A stretch of DNA of 64,000 nucleotides from Ipomoea triloba (taxonomy: Eukaryota > Streptophyta > Magnoliopsida > Solanales > Convolvulaceae), in the NCBI RefSeq assembly GCF_003576645.1, contig NC_044916.1, forward strand, positions 32,502,079-32,566,078, read 5' to 3'. Both the position numbers and the translations under genes were made by a program. The notes beneath the pieces are model-generated. The model worked only from the letters and a program-made list of their open reading frames with translations, did no database searches and was not told the DNA's origin. Positions 1 through 22,122 of the stretch are shown piece by piece (the stretch's first letter is position 1; each line of letters opens with the position of its first letter).

Positions 1-145
1 TCGAAAGTTCGGAAAAACGGATTGAAACAGCGCATGGTGTTGTGTGCTTGTTGCTGTCGATGATGATGGTGAGTAGGATGGTGAGTATCATCCTGTTGAT
101 TAGAGAAACACGGCATTTCATCGCGTTCCCCACAGACGGCGCCAA
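1..145 (-). mobile_element. 5' internal part of a neighbouring LTR-element unit (partial)
   Basis: These bases match 2548-2694 almost exactly (one small difference near base 27), which is the primer-binding-site side of the internal region of the element described next. Because the same sequence sits to the left of the left LTR, the window opens inside another unit of the same element sharing that LTR. The unit continues beyond the window. No coding potential is evident. Confidence 0.75.
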
Positions 146-514
146 TGATGGTGTAAATGTAAACGGGGGTACGGATTTACACCACGTGTGTTTGATTGTG
201 TATGATGTAGTGTATGGAGTGTGTATGGATGAATACAGGGAGAAGGGGAAAGGAAGCCATGGCTTCCTTCTTGGAGAAGAAGAGAGAATAACGAGAGAGA
301 GAGAGAGGCCGAGAGGCAAGGGTCCCAATGATTCAGAATGCCATTAACATGAGGGTCAGGTCCTTTATATAGAAATAGGACCTGACCCTTCAGGAATATA
401 ATATTACATTTAACCCTTAACAATTTCTAAGGGACACCTGACCTTTTAGGGTACAATAATACACGGACTATACATTATATTTCTACAGTAGTCCTTGGGG
501 GTATTTACCCATCA
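146..514 (-). repeat. LTR of non-autonomous LTR retrotransposon (left copy, 3' LTR by polarity)
   Basis: This 369-bp segment recurs at 2695-3060 with a few indels. Its ends form the short inverted repeat TGATGG...CCATCA expected of an LTR. On its right, the first internal bases (about 515-532) read on the minus strand as a G-rich polypurine tract (AGAAGTGGGGGACT), which fixes the polarity: the element is transcribed leftward and this is its 3' LTR. The LTR holds a minus-strand TATA-like box (CTATATAAAG, about 365-374) between the arms of an inverted repeat. A GA microsatellite lies at about 289-306. Confidence 0.8.
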
Positions 515-1077
515 CAAGTCCCCCACTTCTTGAATCTGCGAGAGTCGTCAGGTTCGAGAAGTAAAATGTGCTCCAGGCGGCCAACTTGTTACAAGCAAAG
601 TCTCCCCGATCTGAATGCCTTAATAGACTGTGACGAACCCCTTAAGTCTGAGTTGAGCATGGGGCGTGATTTACACTGGTTGCCTCGTTAAAAACCTTAG
701 ACTAAGAAAAAACCCAGTGGGAAAAAACCTAGCTAAGGGAAAAAGAGTGCAACCAAAAGCGTAATAATTAAAGACTACAAGGGGTTATGTCTAGTTGTTG
801 ATGTAGTTATGTTGCTCCTTGTGCTGCCATTGTCGAGATGCAAAAATATCGAACATCTATAGATGGAGAAGATAATGCCAACCATCGAGCGGTAGGAGAA
901 AATAATATGATGCCGAGCAGATATAGACCTACCACATTAACGCCAAGACGCGGGATAAATTCATCACTAAAAAGGCGGCCTTGCTGAGAATCGGTATAAG
1001 CTCATCGCTGAGAAGCGGGATAGATTCATCGTTGAAAAGCGGTGCTAAAAAGCGGAATACAATCATCGCTAAAAAGT

Positions 1078-1129
<52 letters not shown>

Positions 1130-2694
1130 GGGTTGGGGACAAGGTCCCCACACTTTATGAACTACACACAGGGTAGCAGGCTAGCAGCCGTGCTACCAAA
1201 AAATATATTATATAATATTTTTTTGGTACAATGATCTTATACTACAATTTACATCTTTTGCCTACTTTCAATGTAGACCTATTACAAAAAGCTTGTAGTC
1301 TCCAACTCTAAAAGTATTGTAGTTCTAATTCTGGGTAGCGTCTCCAACTTCAGATATAGTCTTTTCATCTTGAACAATTTTTGTTGAAGTCTTCGAGTCT
1401 TCAATAGTCTTCGTCTTGAATAATTTTTGTTGGAATATGACGGGGATAAAAAAAACTATTTACAACAATATATATTTTTTCTCCCACTACATTATACAAT
1501 GTACACTTTTTCTTTTTTTTTTTTTTTTTTTTTTAAATATAAAAATGCAATGTGGGGGACAAAAGTCCCCCACTTTATGAAAATCACATGGGGTAGCACG
1601 GCTACCCCATTCCCATACTTTTTTTTTTTTTTTTTTTAATATATAAATGCAATGTGGGGGACAAAGTCCCCCACTTTAGGAAAATCACATGGGGTAGCAC
1701 GGCTCCCCATAGGCCCATACTTTTTTTTTTTTTTTTTTTTTACATTATAATAAATAATACATAATAATATTATATGGATTAAGAAGAAGAAGAAACCAGC
1801 TTCATCATTTTCTTCTTCGCTGTCTTCTTTGCCGGAGAGAAAGAGACGTCACCGGCGACCGCATCTCTTTCCGACGGTTTGTTGGATCGGGTGTTCCTTG
1901 AGCCAATGTATTTTCTGAGCTTGGAGGCGACATTCGCGGCGGGTGGTGGTGACCGGAGATGCTGACGGTTTAGATCTGGGACTGGCGATGAATGATGGTG
2001 TAGATGTCCTTCCTTTAACTTTTTTTTTTTTTTTTTTAAACCCATCAGACAACTCCATCTTTTCCCTTCCTTTAACTTTCTTTTGTTTTTTTTTTCTTTT
2101 TTGCTGACAACTCCTTTCCATTTTCTTTTTCCCTCATTTTCGCCACTTTTCCTTCCATTTTTTTTTGTCTTTTTGTTTTTGTCTTTTTTCACTCACATTT
2201 TTCCTTTTCCTTGTATTCAGCCGACAACCACTCTCCATTCCTTTCTTTTTTATTTCCCCCATTCCAAAGCTAGTACAAGACAAAAAAAAGGGTTATAATC
2301 CTAGTGGTTTGGAGTGAAGGCCAAAGAGGGGTGGTGATGGTGGCCGGAGATGATGGATCAAAATGCAGAACTGATTTGTGGCGGCGACCCTGGCTGTCCG
2401 AGGACGGCTTGGTATCGGAACCGATGATGGCGGTGCGGCAGTCGATGGTGGCAGTGCATATGACGTTGCTTCTTCTTCTTCTTTCTTCGCGCATGTATTC
2501 TGCCTCATTTTGAGGGTTTTCGACGCGTCGACTGCTACTTTCGACGCGTCGAAAGTTCGGAAAAACGGATTGAACACAGCGCATGGTGTTGTGTGCTTGT
2601 TGCTGTCGATGATGATGGTGAGTAGGATGGTGAGTATCATCCTGTTGATTAGAGAAACACGGCATTTCATCGCGTTCCCCACAGACGGCGCCAA
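515..2694 (-). mobile_element. Internal region of non-autonomous LTR retrotransposon, no gag-pol
   Basis: The stretch lies between two LTR copies. The right end (about 2676-2694) reads on the minus strand as a primer binding site starting TTGGCGCCGTCTGTGGGGA, directly after the 5' LTR; TGGCGCC-type sites are known from Ty3/Gypsy-type plant elements. The left end has the polypurine tract. Within about 2.2 kb I find no gag, protease, integrase or reverse-transcriptase motif; the open frames are low-complexity Lys-rich translations of poly-T or poly-A. It contains a 47-base T tract (about 1080-1126), several shorter T tracts and three hairpin-rich repeat units (listed separately). The element must depend on proteins supplied in trans. 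Confidence 0.72.
1125..1741. repeat. Three degenerate repeats, each with two hairpins and a poly-T tract
   Basis: Units begin near 1127, 1544 and 1648. Each has a G5-spacer-C5 palindrome (for example GGGGGACAAAGTCCCCC near 1656), then a CACTTTA/ACTTTATGA segment, then a second palindrome (GGGGTAGC-loop-GCTACCCC near 1590) and ends in a long T tract. The first unit is longer and more diverged; the second and third are about 100 bp apart and closely similar. They lie inside the LTR element. Function is unknown. Confidence 0.6.
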
Positions 2695-3060
2695 TGATGG
2701 TGTAAATGTAAACGGGGGTACGGATTTACACCACGTGTGTTTGATTGTGTATGATGTAGTGTATGGAGTGTGTATGGATGAATACAGGGAGAAGGGGAAA
2801 GGAAGCCATGGCTTCCTTCTTGGAGAAGAAGAGAGAATAACGAGAGAGAGAGAGGCCGAGAGGCAAGGGTCCCAATGATTCAGAATGCCATTAACATGAG
2901 GGTCAGGTCCTTTATATAGAAATAGGACCTGACCCTTCAGGAATATAATATTACATTTAACCCTTAACAATTTCTAAGGGACACCCGACCTTTTAGGGTA
3001 CAATAATACACGGACTATACATTATATTTCTACAGTAGTCCTTGGGGGTATTTACCATCA
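2695..3060 (-). repeat. LTR of non-autonomous LTR retrotransposon (right copy, 5' LTR by polarity)
   Basis: A 366-bp near-copy of 146-514, bounded by TGATGG and CCATCA. The primer binding site abuts its left side, so on the minus strand this is the 5' LTR. The TATA-in-palindrome structure is conserved (arms at about 2899-2911 and 2924-2936). Its outer end lies only 73 bp before the start codon of the acetolactate synthase small-subunit gene. The left target-site duplication falls outside the window, so it cannot be compared. Confidence 0.8.
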
Positions 3061-3063
3061 CCC

Positions 3064-3074
3064 GTATATATTTA
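3064..3074 (+). promoter_or_regulatory. TATA-like box of the acetolactate synthase small-subunit gene
   Basis: GTATATATTTA lies about 60-70 bp before the ATG at 3134, a plausible spacing for a plant TATA box plus a short leader. The LTR ends at 3060, so only about 3 bp separate the retroelement from this box. This is a sequence match only; no transcription start can be seen. Confidence 0.4.
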
Positions 3075-3133
3075 CATCTTAAAAAAGGTCGATTACATTT
3101 ACGCAGGCTCTCTTCCACAGTTCCACAGCCTCG

Positions 3134-3470
3134 ATGGCGGCTATCTCAACTCACTCTACTCCATTCCCACGCCTGAAACCACCCTGCGATGATCTGAGTT
3201 TTACCAGAAAGCTCGGCTTATGCACGGCAAGCCCTAATATCCATGTCGGGAAGCCCAAAAAACTCTCCGTTGTCTTTGCAAATGCCGCTGATGGGCAGCA
3301 CAAAGCCCCGAGTGAAATCACTCTCTCCACCTCCGATCCAGCACCCCCAACCCCTCGACAAAAGTGCGTAGTTTCTTGACTCCTTTAATTTTCCCAATTA
3401 TTGGTACAAGTGTTCCGAAAATGATCTGTACTTTTCTTCGCATTTTTAGCGAGTTGTAATTAGAAACGTT

Positions 3471-3519
<49 letters not shown>

Positions 3520-6500
3520 AATTTATTAAACAACCGTGGAGTTTTATGCGGGGTTCATTGTATATTGCTGTAAATAATTGAAATGAACATGCAGCATTCT
3601 GTATTTGGTAAAGAAGTGGCTAGCCTTTAGTGAAATCTACAATGACAAATACAATGCTGAACAGTTGAATGGTTAATAAACAGTAAAGATTACTGTGAGC
3701 TGCATTTGAGTTAAAGTGCAAGGTTAATAGATGACATTATGCAATGTACTTTTCACAAAAATAGATTACACTGCATTTTTATAAGGAAGTCCTGCTAGTA
3801 GCAACTTAGAAGCTATTGAAGCTTTAGGTACTTTATAATGAGAAATAGAAAAATCGAAGCATGGCAGTGAAAGGTGATAAGAGTGTAAGTGATGCTATCA
3901 CAGATTATTATTATTTTCCAAGTGCTGAGGGAACTAGGAACATACACGTGCAGGGTGTTGATGTTGTTTTCCTTCATCTTTAACTATATAAATGTGTTGC
4001 TTGTTTTAAGAAGGTCAATTGCACAAAAATGAGAAAATAGTTTTTTTTTTTTTGGGGTTAATTATTGTACAACTTATTAAATGCATCCATAGTTTGTTAT
4101 TTCATTTTACTAAATTTTTTTTTACATTGCAATGGAAATTTACTCGCTTTTATGTGCTTCTGACCATGGTGATCTCTCTTTCTGATTGTATTAATTTTCT
4201 TAATGTTGTTATGCTCTCAAATGTGAATCCAGGGTGAGACGTCACACAATCTCTGTATTTGTTGGTGATGAAAGCGGAATGATAAATCGGATTGCAGGGG
4301 TCTTTGCACGGAGAGGGTATAACATTGAGTCCCTTGCTGTTGGTCTGAACAAGGACAAGGCTCTCTTTACTATAGTTGTGTCTGGGACTGAAGCAGTGTT
4401 ACAGAATGTTATGGAACAGCTACAGAAGCTGGTCAATGTATTGAAGGTTATTATCATGCCAATTTTATACCCTGCTTGTTAGAACTCGCTTATCAGCATG
4501 CATGAATCATAAAAATTCTGCTTCATGAGATATTGTGGACATAGACCAAACTGATCTTGGATATCTGTTTGTTTTACTTAAGCTTGAGGATTAGGAAAGA
4601 GAGACACAGGCCTGCTACTAGATATGTTTTCCATTGCCAACACCTTGGAAAAGCCTCTGAAATTTAAAGATGGGTTCCTTCTTGCTTGCCTGGATCCACC
4701 CACTTCAATTTATTAAAGAGCTAAGCTAAGCTCTTCAAAACTAGTTGCTATATGTACAGAAACTAGTTTTAGGAAATTGGTTTATTCAAGCTTGAATTGA
4801 TTTGATTTGCTTGGTTGGGATCCTTATCTTCCTAATTGATGACCAATGTTGATTCTTAGTTAATTAGGTTGAAGATATTCTCATAAAACTTTGTTAAGAT
4901 GATTGCCCTTGCTGGGAATTGATTCATGTTAAAACAGGACTTCTTCACTTGTCAGTTGCAGTTATGCCTTGTTTAGTCTTGTCAAGATAAATGCTTCAGA
5001 ATATTTAAGATAAGTTTAAATTTTCACTTGAAATTGTTCCCAGGTTGAAGATATATCAAAGGAGCCACAAGTTGAACGTGAACTGATGCTAATAAAAATT
5101 GATGCAGATCCAAAATTCCGTGCTGAGGTAGGAACACTATGTCCTAGAATGTCAAATAACTTATTTTCAAAAAGTAGATTTGAAATTTATTCTGTTCTTT
5201 ACATATTCCATTTGGGTTGTTATCTTATTGGACCCTCTTTCAGCTAATTCACTTATCTGTCTTCAGTTTTAACACTTTTTTGTTTGCATTCTTGGCTACT
5301 TTCACCAGGTTATGTGGTTGGTAGACATCTTTAGGGCCAAAATTGTGGATATCTCAGATCACTCACTCACTATTGAGGTGGAATGTTAACTCTTTCAGAA
5401 CTGATCATTGAAGAAAGTCTTCAACTTTACTGTGCTACTTGTTGCTAAGAGCCTTTATGTGTTTTCGGATGCCTCAGTTATACTACCAAGAAAATTTTCC
5501 TTGCCTTCAGTTATGTTTAGCAATTACTAGCCTTCTTCATGGCTAAAGGAAGTGGAAGGATTTCTAGTGCTTCCTGAACATCTTAAACTAACACCTATTA
5601 CATACCTCACAACAGGGGTTTGTAAAGGACAAAAGTGCAGTTGTAAATAGAAAGCATATTACCCTGCATATATAAGTAGCTGGTGCATTTTGGTATTCAA
5701 TAGAAAGCATGGCATGGCTAACAGGCTAAGTTGTTATAAAGAATTCATATACACTTCAGTTTGGCTCATTCAGGAAATTGGTCGAGTTGCATACAGGTAA
5801 CTGGAGATCCAGGGAAGATGGTTGCAGTTCAGAGGAACTTGAGTAAATTTGGTATTAGGGAAATTGCCAGGACCGGAAAGGTACGTACATATCTTTATTG
5901 CTTGATGAAAAGTTTTAATTTTGTGCCCCTTCACATTGCTCCAAGTAACTATATATATCTTTGTGTTTAGATTGCCTTGAGACGGGAAAAGATCGGGGAA
6001 TCTGCTCCTTTTTGGCGGTTTTCAGCTGCTACATATCCTGATCTTGAGGGAGTGATGCCCATTGATACTGTTTCAAGGAAAACATTGAGATCTCATAATG
6101 GGTATGCTGATTCTACAGTTGGGGTATGCCATCATACTTGAATATACATTTTGCATTACGGCTAAGTTTACTCTCTTTGCATGAATACACATCCTGTGTT
6201 ATGGCTAAACTTACTCTCTTTGATCTCTCATATTGATGACATCCTTTTTCAAGTATCCTTATAGGATTTAAGTTACCCTTTCTCAAATTTATTGACTAGC
6301 ACACTACTCTAGAGAAGGATGCTTACTAGAGAGCTAGGGCTGCCCTGATATTTTTTGAATTACTAAAATAATATGACTCTTGTCTGGTTGTTTTCACGGC
6401 CATATATGTCATGGACAATTAACTTATTATTTTCATTGTTCATAAGAATATTTTTAAACAATCCAATATAATGTTTATGGGGTTTACTTCATTGTTTCTA

Positions 6501-8960
6501 GATTTCTTTTACAGTGTCGGGGAATGGGGACTAAGTTTGTAAGATTTGAATTTATGGGCAAATATTTTAGTGAGGAACATATGGCCTTACATTGGCTATT
6601 TGGCTTACCCCAAAAGTAATGAGCTGTAAATGGAATATGTGTGTGTGCAAGGCATCATACATTATTAGGTGTCATAATATCAGATTATTTAGATTAGTAC
6701 TTTTGTTTGTGGATAAACCAGTGAAGCTGATGGTGAATATTTGCCCCTCAAATATCATATATGTTATTGACACATGTGAAGCTGCTGCTGATGTACAATG
6801 TATATCTGATATCTGTATTTGTCCCTGTTTGAAGGGAGATGTTTATCCAGTAGAGACAGCTGATGAAGCTCCAGTCAGTCAAGTTCTTGATGCTCATTGG
6901 GGTGTTCTCACTGATGATGATGTATGTAAAATCACTGCTTTTAGTTTTCCCAATATTCTCACCTTTTTTTTGCTGCTTTTCCCTTTCAAAAGTTATTCAG
7001 CTTTCCTAGTCAGATTTGCTGGCCTTGTTTCTATCAGCAAATGGAATTGATCCTATCTTTTACCTGAGATATTGGCTAAAAAATTATCATTATTATTTTT
7101 CCTTGGTAGTTAAAAGCTCATTTTTCTAATTGTTTTTCTTCTCAAATTACTATGCTACCTCATGAGAATAGCTCTCTGAAATCTGAATTTTAGAAATTCA
7201 TTTGTCATTGTTATTTTTTTTGGAAAGTACACAAATTAGGGTTAATGAATTTTATCTTAGTTTTGTCCTTTATTTTTCTAAATATTGGTAGTTACCTGAC
7301 GATGTTGTCCTTTTGATTAAAATTTTTGACACTTTAAACATTATTGGCTTAATTCCAGACTAGTGGGCTCCGTTCACACACATTATCATTGCTTGTAAAT
7401 GACTCTCCTGGAGTCCTCAACTTAGTGACAGGGGTTTTTGCTAGACGTGGCTACAATATTCAAGTACGCTCTATTTAATGATGTGCCTAACACAATATTT
7501 TACACAGTTATGTTTATATACTTTTTTGGCTCAATTATCATTGTTTCCTGTCACCAGAGTTTAGCTGTTGGGCATGCTGAAGTTGAAGGACTATCCCGCA
7601 TTACAACTGTAGTTCCTGGTACTGATGAATCAATCAGCAAGTTGGTTCAGCAACTTCATAAATTGGTAGATCTCCATGAGGTGAGGCCAGCTAACCATTA
7701 GCTATGCTGATACCACATTTACACTTGTGTGATTTTCCTTGGTTAGAGTTGGGTCCTTAATTGGATAATTGCACCTTTCAAGTTTCAATTTTAGCATCTT
7801 CCATATCATCACATAGAGGAGAATGCTTTGTGGGGATCTGCAACCATTATGGTTACGACTTTTTTTCATTATCAACACTCAGAAGTTTATGTAGTTAATG
7901 TAGAACCTTTTCCCCTGAAGGTTTTTTTTTTTTCAATTTGGATGAATAGAATGATGCATTATGGTTAGTTTTTTGAAGTGTGCTTGACTGGAACCATGCC
8001 CACACTCACCAGTGATCTGTGCTTGCTCCTGAGTAGTCAAATGAGTAACAGATTTGCTGACATTTTCAGGTTAGGGATCTTACCCACCTGCCATTTGCCG
8101 AGCGAGAACTCATGTTGATAAAAGTTGCAGTAAACGCAGCTGTCCGTCGCACTATTCTTGATATTGCCAGCATTTTTAGAGCAAAAGCTGTTGATGTGTC
8201 TGATCATACCATAACTCTTGAGGTGTGTATTAATTTCTCTGTGAAAGTTTTACCATTAAAATGCTGCTATTTACAGTGGTGTTGTTTGGTAAAGCTTGTT
8301 TAATCAAATATTGATCATTTACTTTCTCGTTGGTTCACAGATAATGGATTATAGATCTTATACTCCTTAGCATTTTTATAGGAAATAATTTGTCCACAAA
8401 CAAGGTGGAGTTGATAATTTACAATCCAGAATCATAATTGCATAGCCAATAAGCTTTACCAATTTGTACCATATACTATATCTCAACTTTGTGACTGCAT
8501 TCAATTCACATGTACCACCTAAATAGTAAATACTGTGTTGGAGTTGTTGATGCTAACGATGGCCATGAATGTGAAATGGCGGACAAATATGGTCTCATGC
8601 CTCTCTCATATGGGGCTTTGTTATGTAGCATTGTGTATCTTTTAGCATGTTGAGTTCACATGTGACTATGTGAGTTATATTCAACTTATATATTGTGTGC
8701 ACTTGTTCCAGCTTACTGGAGATTTGCATAAGATGGTTGCTCTACAGAGGCTGCTGGAACCCTATGGTATTTGTGAGGTCTGATTCTGACTTGGATCCTC
8801 TTTACCGCAATTGAAAACCTTTAAAATGCTCACTGTTGGCTACAAGTACTTATCCTAGTGGTGTTCTCTTGGACAGGTGGCTCGAACTGGACGTGTGGCA
8901 CTGGCACGTGAATCCGGGGTGGACTCAAATTACCTCCGAGGATACGCTTTCCCATTATAG
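3134..8960 (+). CDS. AHASS: Acetolactate synthase (AHAS) regulatory small subunit, chloroplastic; 12 exons, 483 aa
   Basis: Regulatory subunit of acetohydroxyacid synthase, the first common enzyme of valine, leucine and isoleucine synthesis. In plants it stimulates the catalytic subunit and confers feedback inhibition by branched-chain amino acids in plastids. Exons: 3134-3363, 4233-4446, 5044-5127, 5309-5377, 5797-5880, 5971-6123, 6835-6921, 7359-7463, 7558-7680, 8070-8222, 8712-8777, 8877-8960. All introns are GT-AG and the frame is continuous. Residues 1 to about 70 look like a transit peptide (Ser/Pro-rich, few acidic). Two tandem IlvH-like halves follow, each opening with an ACT domain: [15 protein letters not shown] near residue 79 and [15 protein letters not shown] near 312, both continuing into [10 protein letters not shown]. 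Each half also has an ERELMLIK and a VARTG/IARTG segment. This duplicated layout and length fit the plant family. Intron 1 carries a TTG microsatellite. Confidence 0.96.
3474..3520. repeat. (TTG)n microsatellite in intron 1 of the AHAS small-subunit gene
   Basis: About 15 uninterrupted TTG units inside the first intron. The reverse strand gives a poly-Gln translation that is not a gene. Confidence 0.9.
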
Positions 8961-9474
8961 AGTCAGTTAGGGTTGTTGAACTAAAGGAGGGTGGCATGAG
9001 TCCGGAAGGAGTTTTCCATTTTCTTAAAATAGGAACCTGCAATTTGCAAATTTAAGTATACGTGTCCTTGTCATCTTCTGGTATTATAATTACTCCGTAT
9101 TTTGGAGGGTAGGATTTTGAGGCAATAAAGACATGGACAAGTCTGTTGTAGCCTTATTCAGCTTTTCTAGTCAGTTGCTTTTAAATTAGCAAATAACACT
9201 AGAATATAATATAGCTTGTTTATAAGCGTTTGAGTAATGTTACTGGGAAAAGACATTACCAGGCGGGGTGACTGGCCATAATTACCCAAGACCAAGAGTG
9301 ATGTTATTGAAGCAGTAAATGGCCCAACTTAACAACAAAAGCAAAGTATATGAATATGGCAGTACAGGTACAGCATAGCCCTTTAGATTAGTAGTATGAA
9401 AATATTGATTGGAGAGCATAATAAGGTCGGAAGATGAGGTATGCAGACTCATCAGAATACCAACCAACTATTGT
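8961..9474. other. Convergent intergenic spacer
   Basis: This is the 3' region shared by the small-subunit gene (+) and reductase copy A (-). It is AT-rich and includes one TACTCCGTA word near 9091. I see no further gene. Confidence 0.6.
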
Positions 9475-13471
<3,997 letters not shown>

Positions 13472-14247
13472 TAAGAATTAGGCTTGCCTAATTGTTAGAA
13501 AAATAGTAATTTTATTTTTTTTGAAAAATACTTTTAAAAATGTTTAAGTTTTTCATTCTTTAAATATTACATATTAATTTTTTTGTCATTAATATAGTTG
13601 AGACTATACTTTGTAATAAGATATGGATAATTTTTTTTAGTGATTGTTTGTTAGTGTACATTAAAAAGTATATTAAATAATTTAATATAAATTTAATTAT
13701 AAATTATTCATTCTAAATTTTAATAAATTTGTAATGTAATGATTATTTTAGAATATGCTATATCCATATCAACTTATTTTATTTAATACTTTAACCATAA
13801 TTGGTCCTCCCACCATCCAATCCTAACTCTACCCTTACTTAATCCTAGAATCGGGTATGCTTTTCTTTTGTTAAGGAGGTAGGAGATAGGAAATATTGGA
13901 AAAATACAACATAAACTCTAACTTCTTACTCCCACCTCTTATTGCTAAGTAGTTTGTAGCTCAATGGTATTTAGCTTTGTGATTCTCCTAAACGGAAAAT
14001 CACAAGTTTGAACTCTTGTAATGCGAATTGTATTTTATGAGAGTACATTTATCATTTTCTTTTTTAAATTGTTTAGAATATATCTTGTCGAGAATTAGAT
14101 GAGTAGAAGTAGAAAACAGTCATATTGTCCAATTCTCATATTAATTCAGAGCCAATTGTATAGAACAATTGTGATCTCTTCTGTATTATTAATGGACAAA
14201 TATCTCAAACACAAAGCTTGCAAAATATAATAATATATATATATACA
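13472..14247. other. AT-rich spacer that interrupts copy B and precedes copy C
   Basis: Very AT-rich DNA that replaces the missing 5' half of copy B. It holds a SINE-like stretch (13950-14050, listed separately) and no gene. Confidence 0.55.
13950..14050 (+). mobile_element. Possible SINE head with tRNA-like A and B boxes
   Basis: TAGCTCAATGG at 13957-13967 fits the RNA polymerase III A box, and GTTTGAACTC at 14006-14015 fits a slightly degenerate B box. The spacing of about 39 bp is right for a tRNA-derived SINE. There is no cloverleaf, so it is not a tRNA gene. No clear tail or target duplication was identified. Confidence 0.35.
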
Positions 14248-15863
<1,616 letters not shown>

Positions 15864-16595
15864 TTCTCTCCCTCAGCTCTCTCTCTCTCTCTCTCTCAAC
15901 TAGTTTTGCGCTTTCGACTTCATTCTGTCTGTATATTAGTACATACATACCACGCATCTTCAACAGTTAGGTGCGCTGTTTAAAAAATATGAAGATCAGA
16001 GTTTGAAAGTTTTAAATTTAAGAAATACATTTAAATGTGGCGGTCAATTTTAATAGTGTTTATTTTATTTCGAACAAGTAAAATATAGAAAACAGGAAGG
16101 ATTTTGTATAATAATGACATACATCATTAGTTGAACACAATTTATTATTCTTATTATTCATAGACTTTTGAATATTTTCTTATTTAATAAATTTAGAAGT
16201 AGATAAACATCCCCTATCGTGTTTGACCACATAAATTGAAATTAAAAAAAAAAAAAATCAAATCAAATCTCACGATACTCACGTATACTACCTGTTATCG
16301 ATGTTCTTATCGACAAGCCGGCAACGAACTAATATTAAAAGAAAAATTGCAATTTGGAGAGATCCTTCCTCCAATTAGCTAATCTTAAATCTAAATAACA
16401 TTAATAAACAACAAGTGCAAAAAACATCAATGTAAATTGAGAATTAGTTATGACAAAAAAAAAAAAAGTGAAATTTGATCTATATTTATTATGAAGGTCG
16501 ATCTGCTGAACAAAAAAGATTATATCACAACATACCCTTTATTATGAATACTGTTTATTTAGAAAATTCAGCAGAGAAGAACACACATAAACACA
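15864..16595. other. Spacer between reductase copies C and D
   Basis: This is the upstream region of copy C, with a CT repeat in its leader, followed by AT-rich DNA and two short poly-A tracts. I see no gene or identifiable element. Confidence 0.55.
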
Positions 16596-20240
<3,645 letters not shown>

Positions 20241-20243
20241 CTA

Positions 20244-20717
<474 letters not shown>

Positions 20718-20827
20718 TTAATCAAATAAGAACTCTACAGTCCACATTTGCAATAGCGAATGCAATGTCATCAAACAATATACACTAATCTTCACTTTAA
20801 AGGACAAATAATCCTCCCAAGAAACTA

Positions 20828-21198
<371 letters not shown>

Positions 21199-21794
21199 TG
21201 GTATCAGAGCCTGTTCCAGGCTATTACTTCTTCTAAAAAAAAAAAAAAAAAAAAAAAAATTTCCGGCAACACCATTTGTTCCGGCAACCCGCGACTGTTT
21301 ATTTTGTTCTGACGCATTTCTGGCTAGTGCGTAAAGAAACTACCACCACAGCCTTACTCGGAACCTCGTCGCGAAGTCAGGCCAGGAGTCCCGTCGTCAT
21401 CCTCCGCCGCACGCGCCGCCACGCGCCACCGCCATCGCCGGAAGTAGTAAACTGTTTTTGGACAGATCTCTCTTCTCAGATCTTTGTTCAAGGTGCTGCT
21501 GCCTCCATCAGAATCTCCTTGAGGAGACGCACACAGCAGTGTTTTCAGGTCTCCCGTCGGTCGCCGGTCAACTCGCCGGTCAACGGTCAACTCGCCGGTC
21601 AACGGTCAACTCGCCGGTCAACAGTCAGGGCAGTTTTCTGTTCTTTTATTATGGCTTCATCTACTACTACTTTTACTTCTCTCCCCATCATTACCATGGA
21701 TAAATTAACTGGTGGGGAAAATTATGCCTCTTGGGCTACATCGGTAAAACTTTGGTTCAAAGGCCAAGGCATGTCTTCTCATTTAGACACCAAG

Positions 21795-21795
21795 N
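21795..21795. other. Single N at a sequence discontinuity
   Basis: Left of this base is the Copia gag start (ending CACCAAG). Right of it the sequence jumps back to reductase exon 5 at the equivalent of 20391. The segment 20391-21794 then repeats as 21796-23221, differing mainly in poly-A length. This is the signature of a scaffold join with unmerged overlapping ends. Confidence 0.85.

Positions 21796-22122
<327 letters not shown>

Noticed and set aside
1550..1575. Rho-independent-style terminator hairpins
   Set aside because: A palindrome with a T tract nearby resembles a bacterial terminator, but the context is a plant retroelement, so that reading does not apply.
929..2192. Lys-rich minus-strand frames
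   Set aside because: They are translations of poly-T tracts in the non-coding retroelement.
2293..2970. 225-aa minus-strand frame across the retroelement LTR
   Set aside because: It spans LTR, primer binding site and leader, has no recognisable domain, and shares its first part with the other LTR copy at 118-423. It looks fortuitous.
3318..3533. Poly-Gln open frame on the minus strand
   Set aside because: It is the reverse translation of the TTG microsatellite inside intron 1 of the acetolactate synthase small-subunit gene.
13957..14015. tRNA gene
   Set aside because: Pol III box matches are present, but acceptor, D and anticodon stems cannot be folded and the sequence is AT-rich. At most it is a SINE relic.
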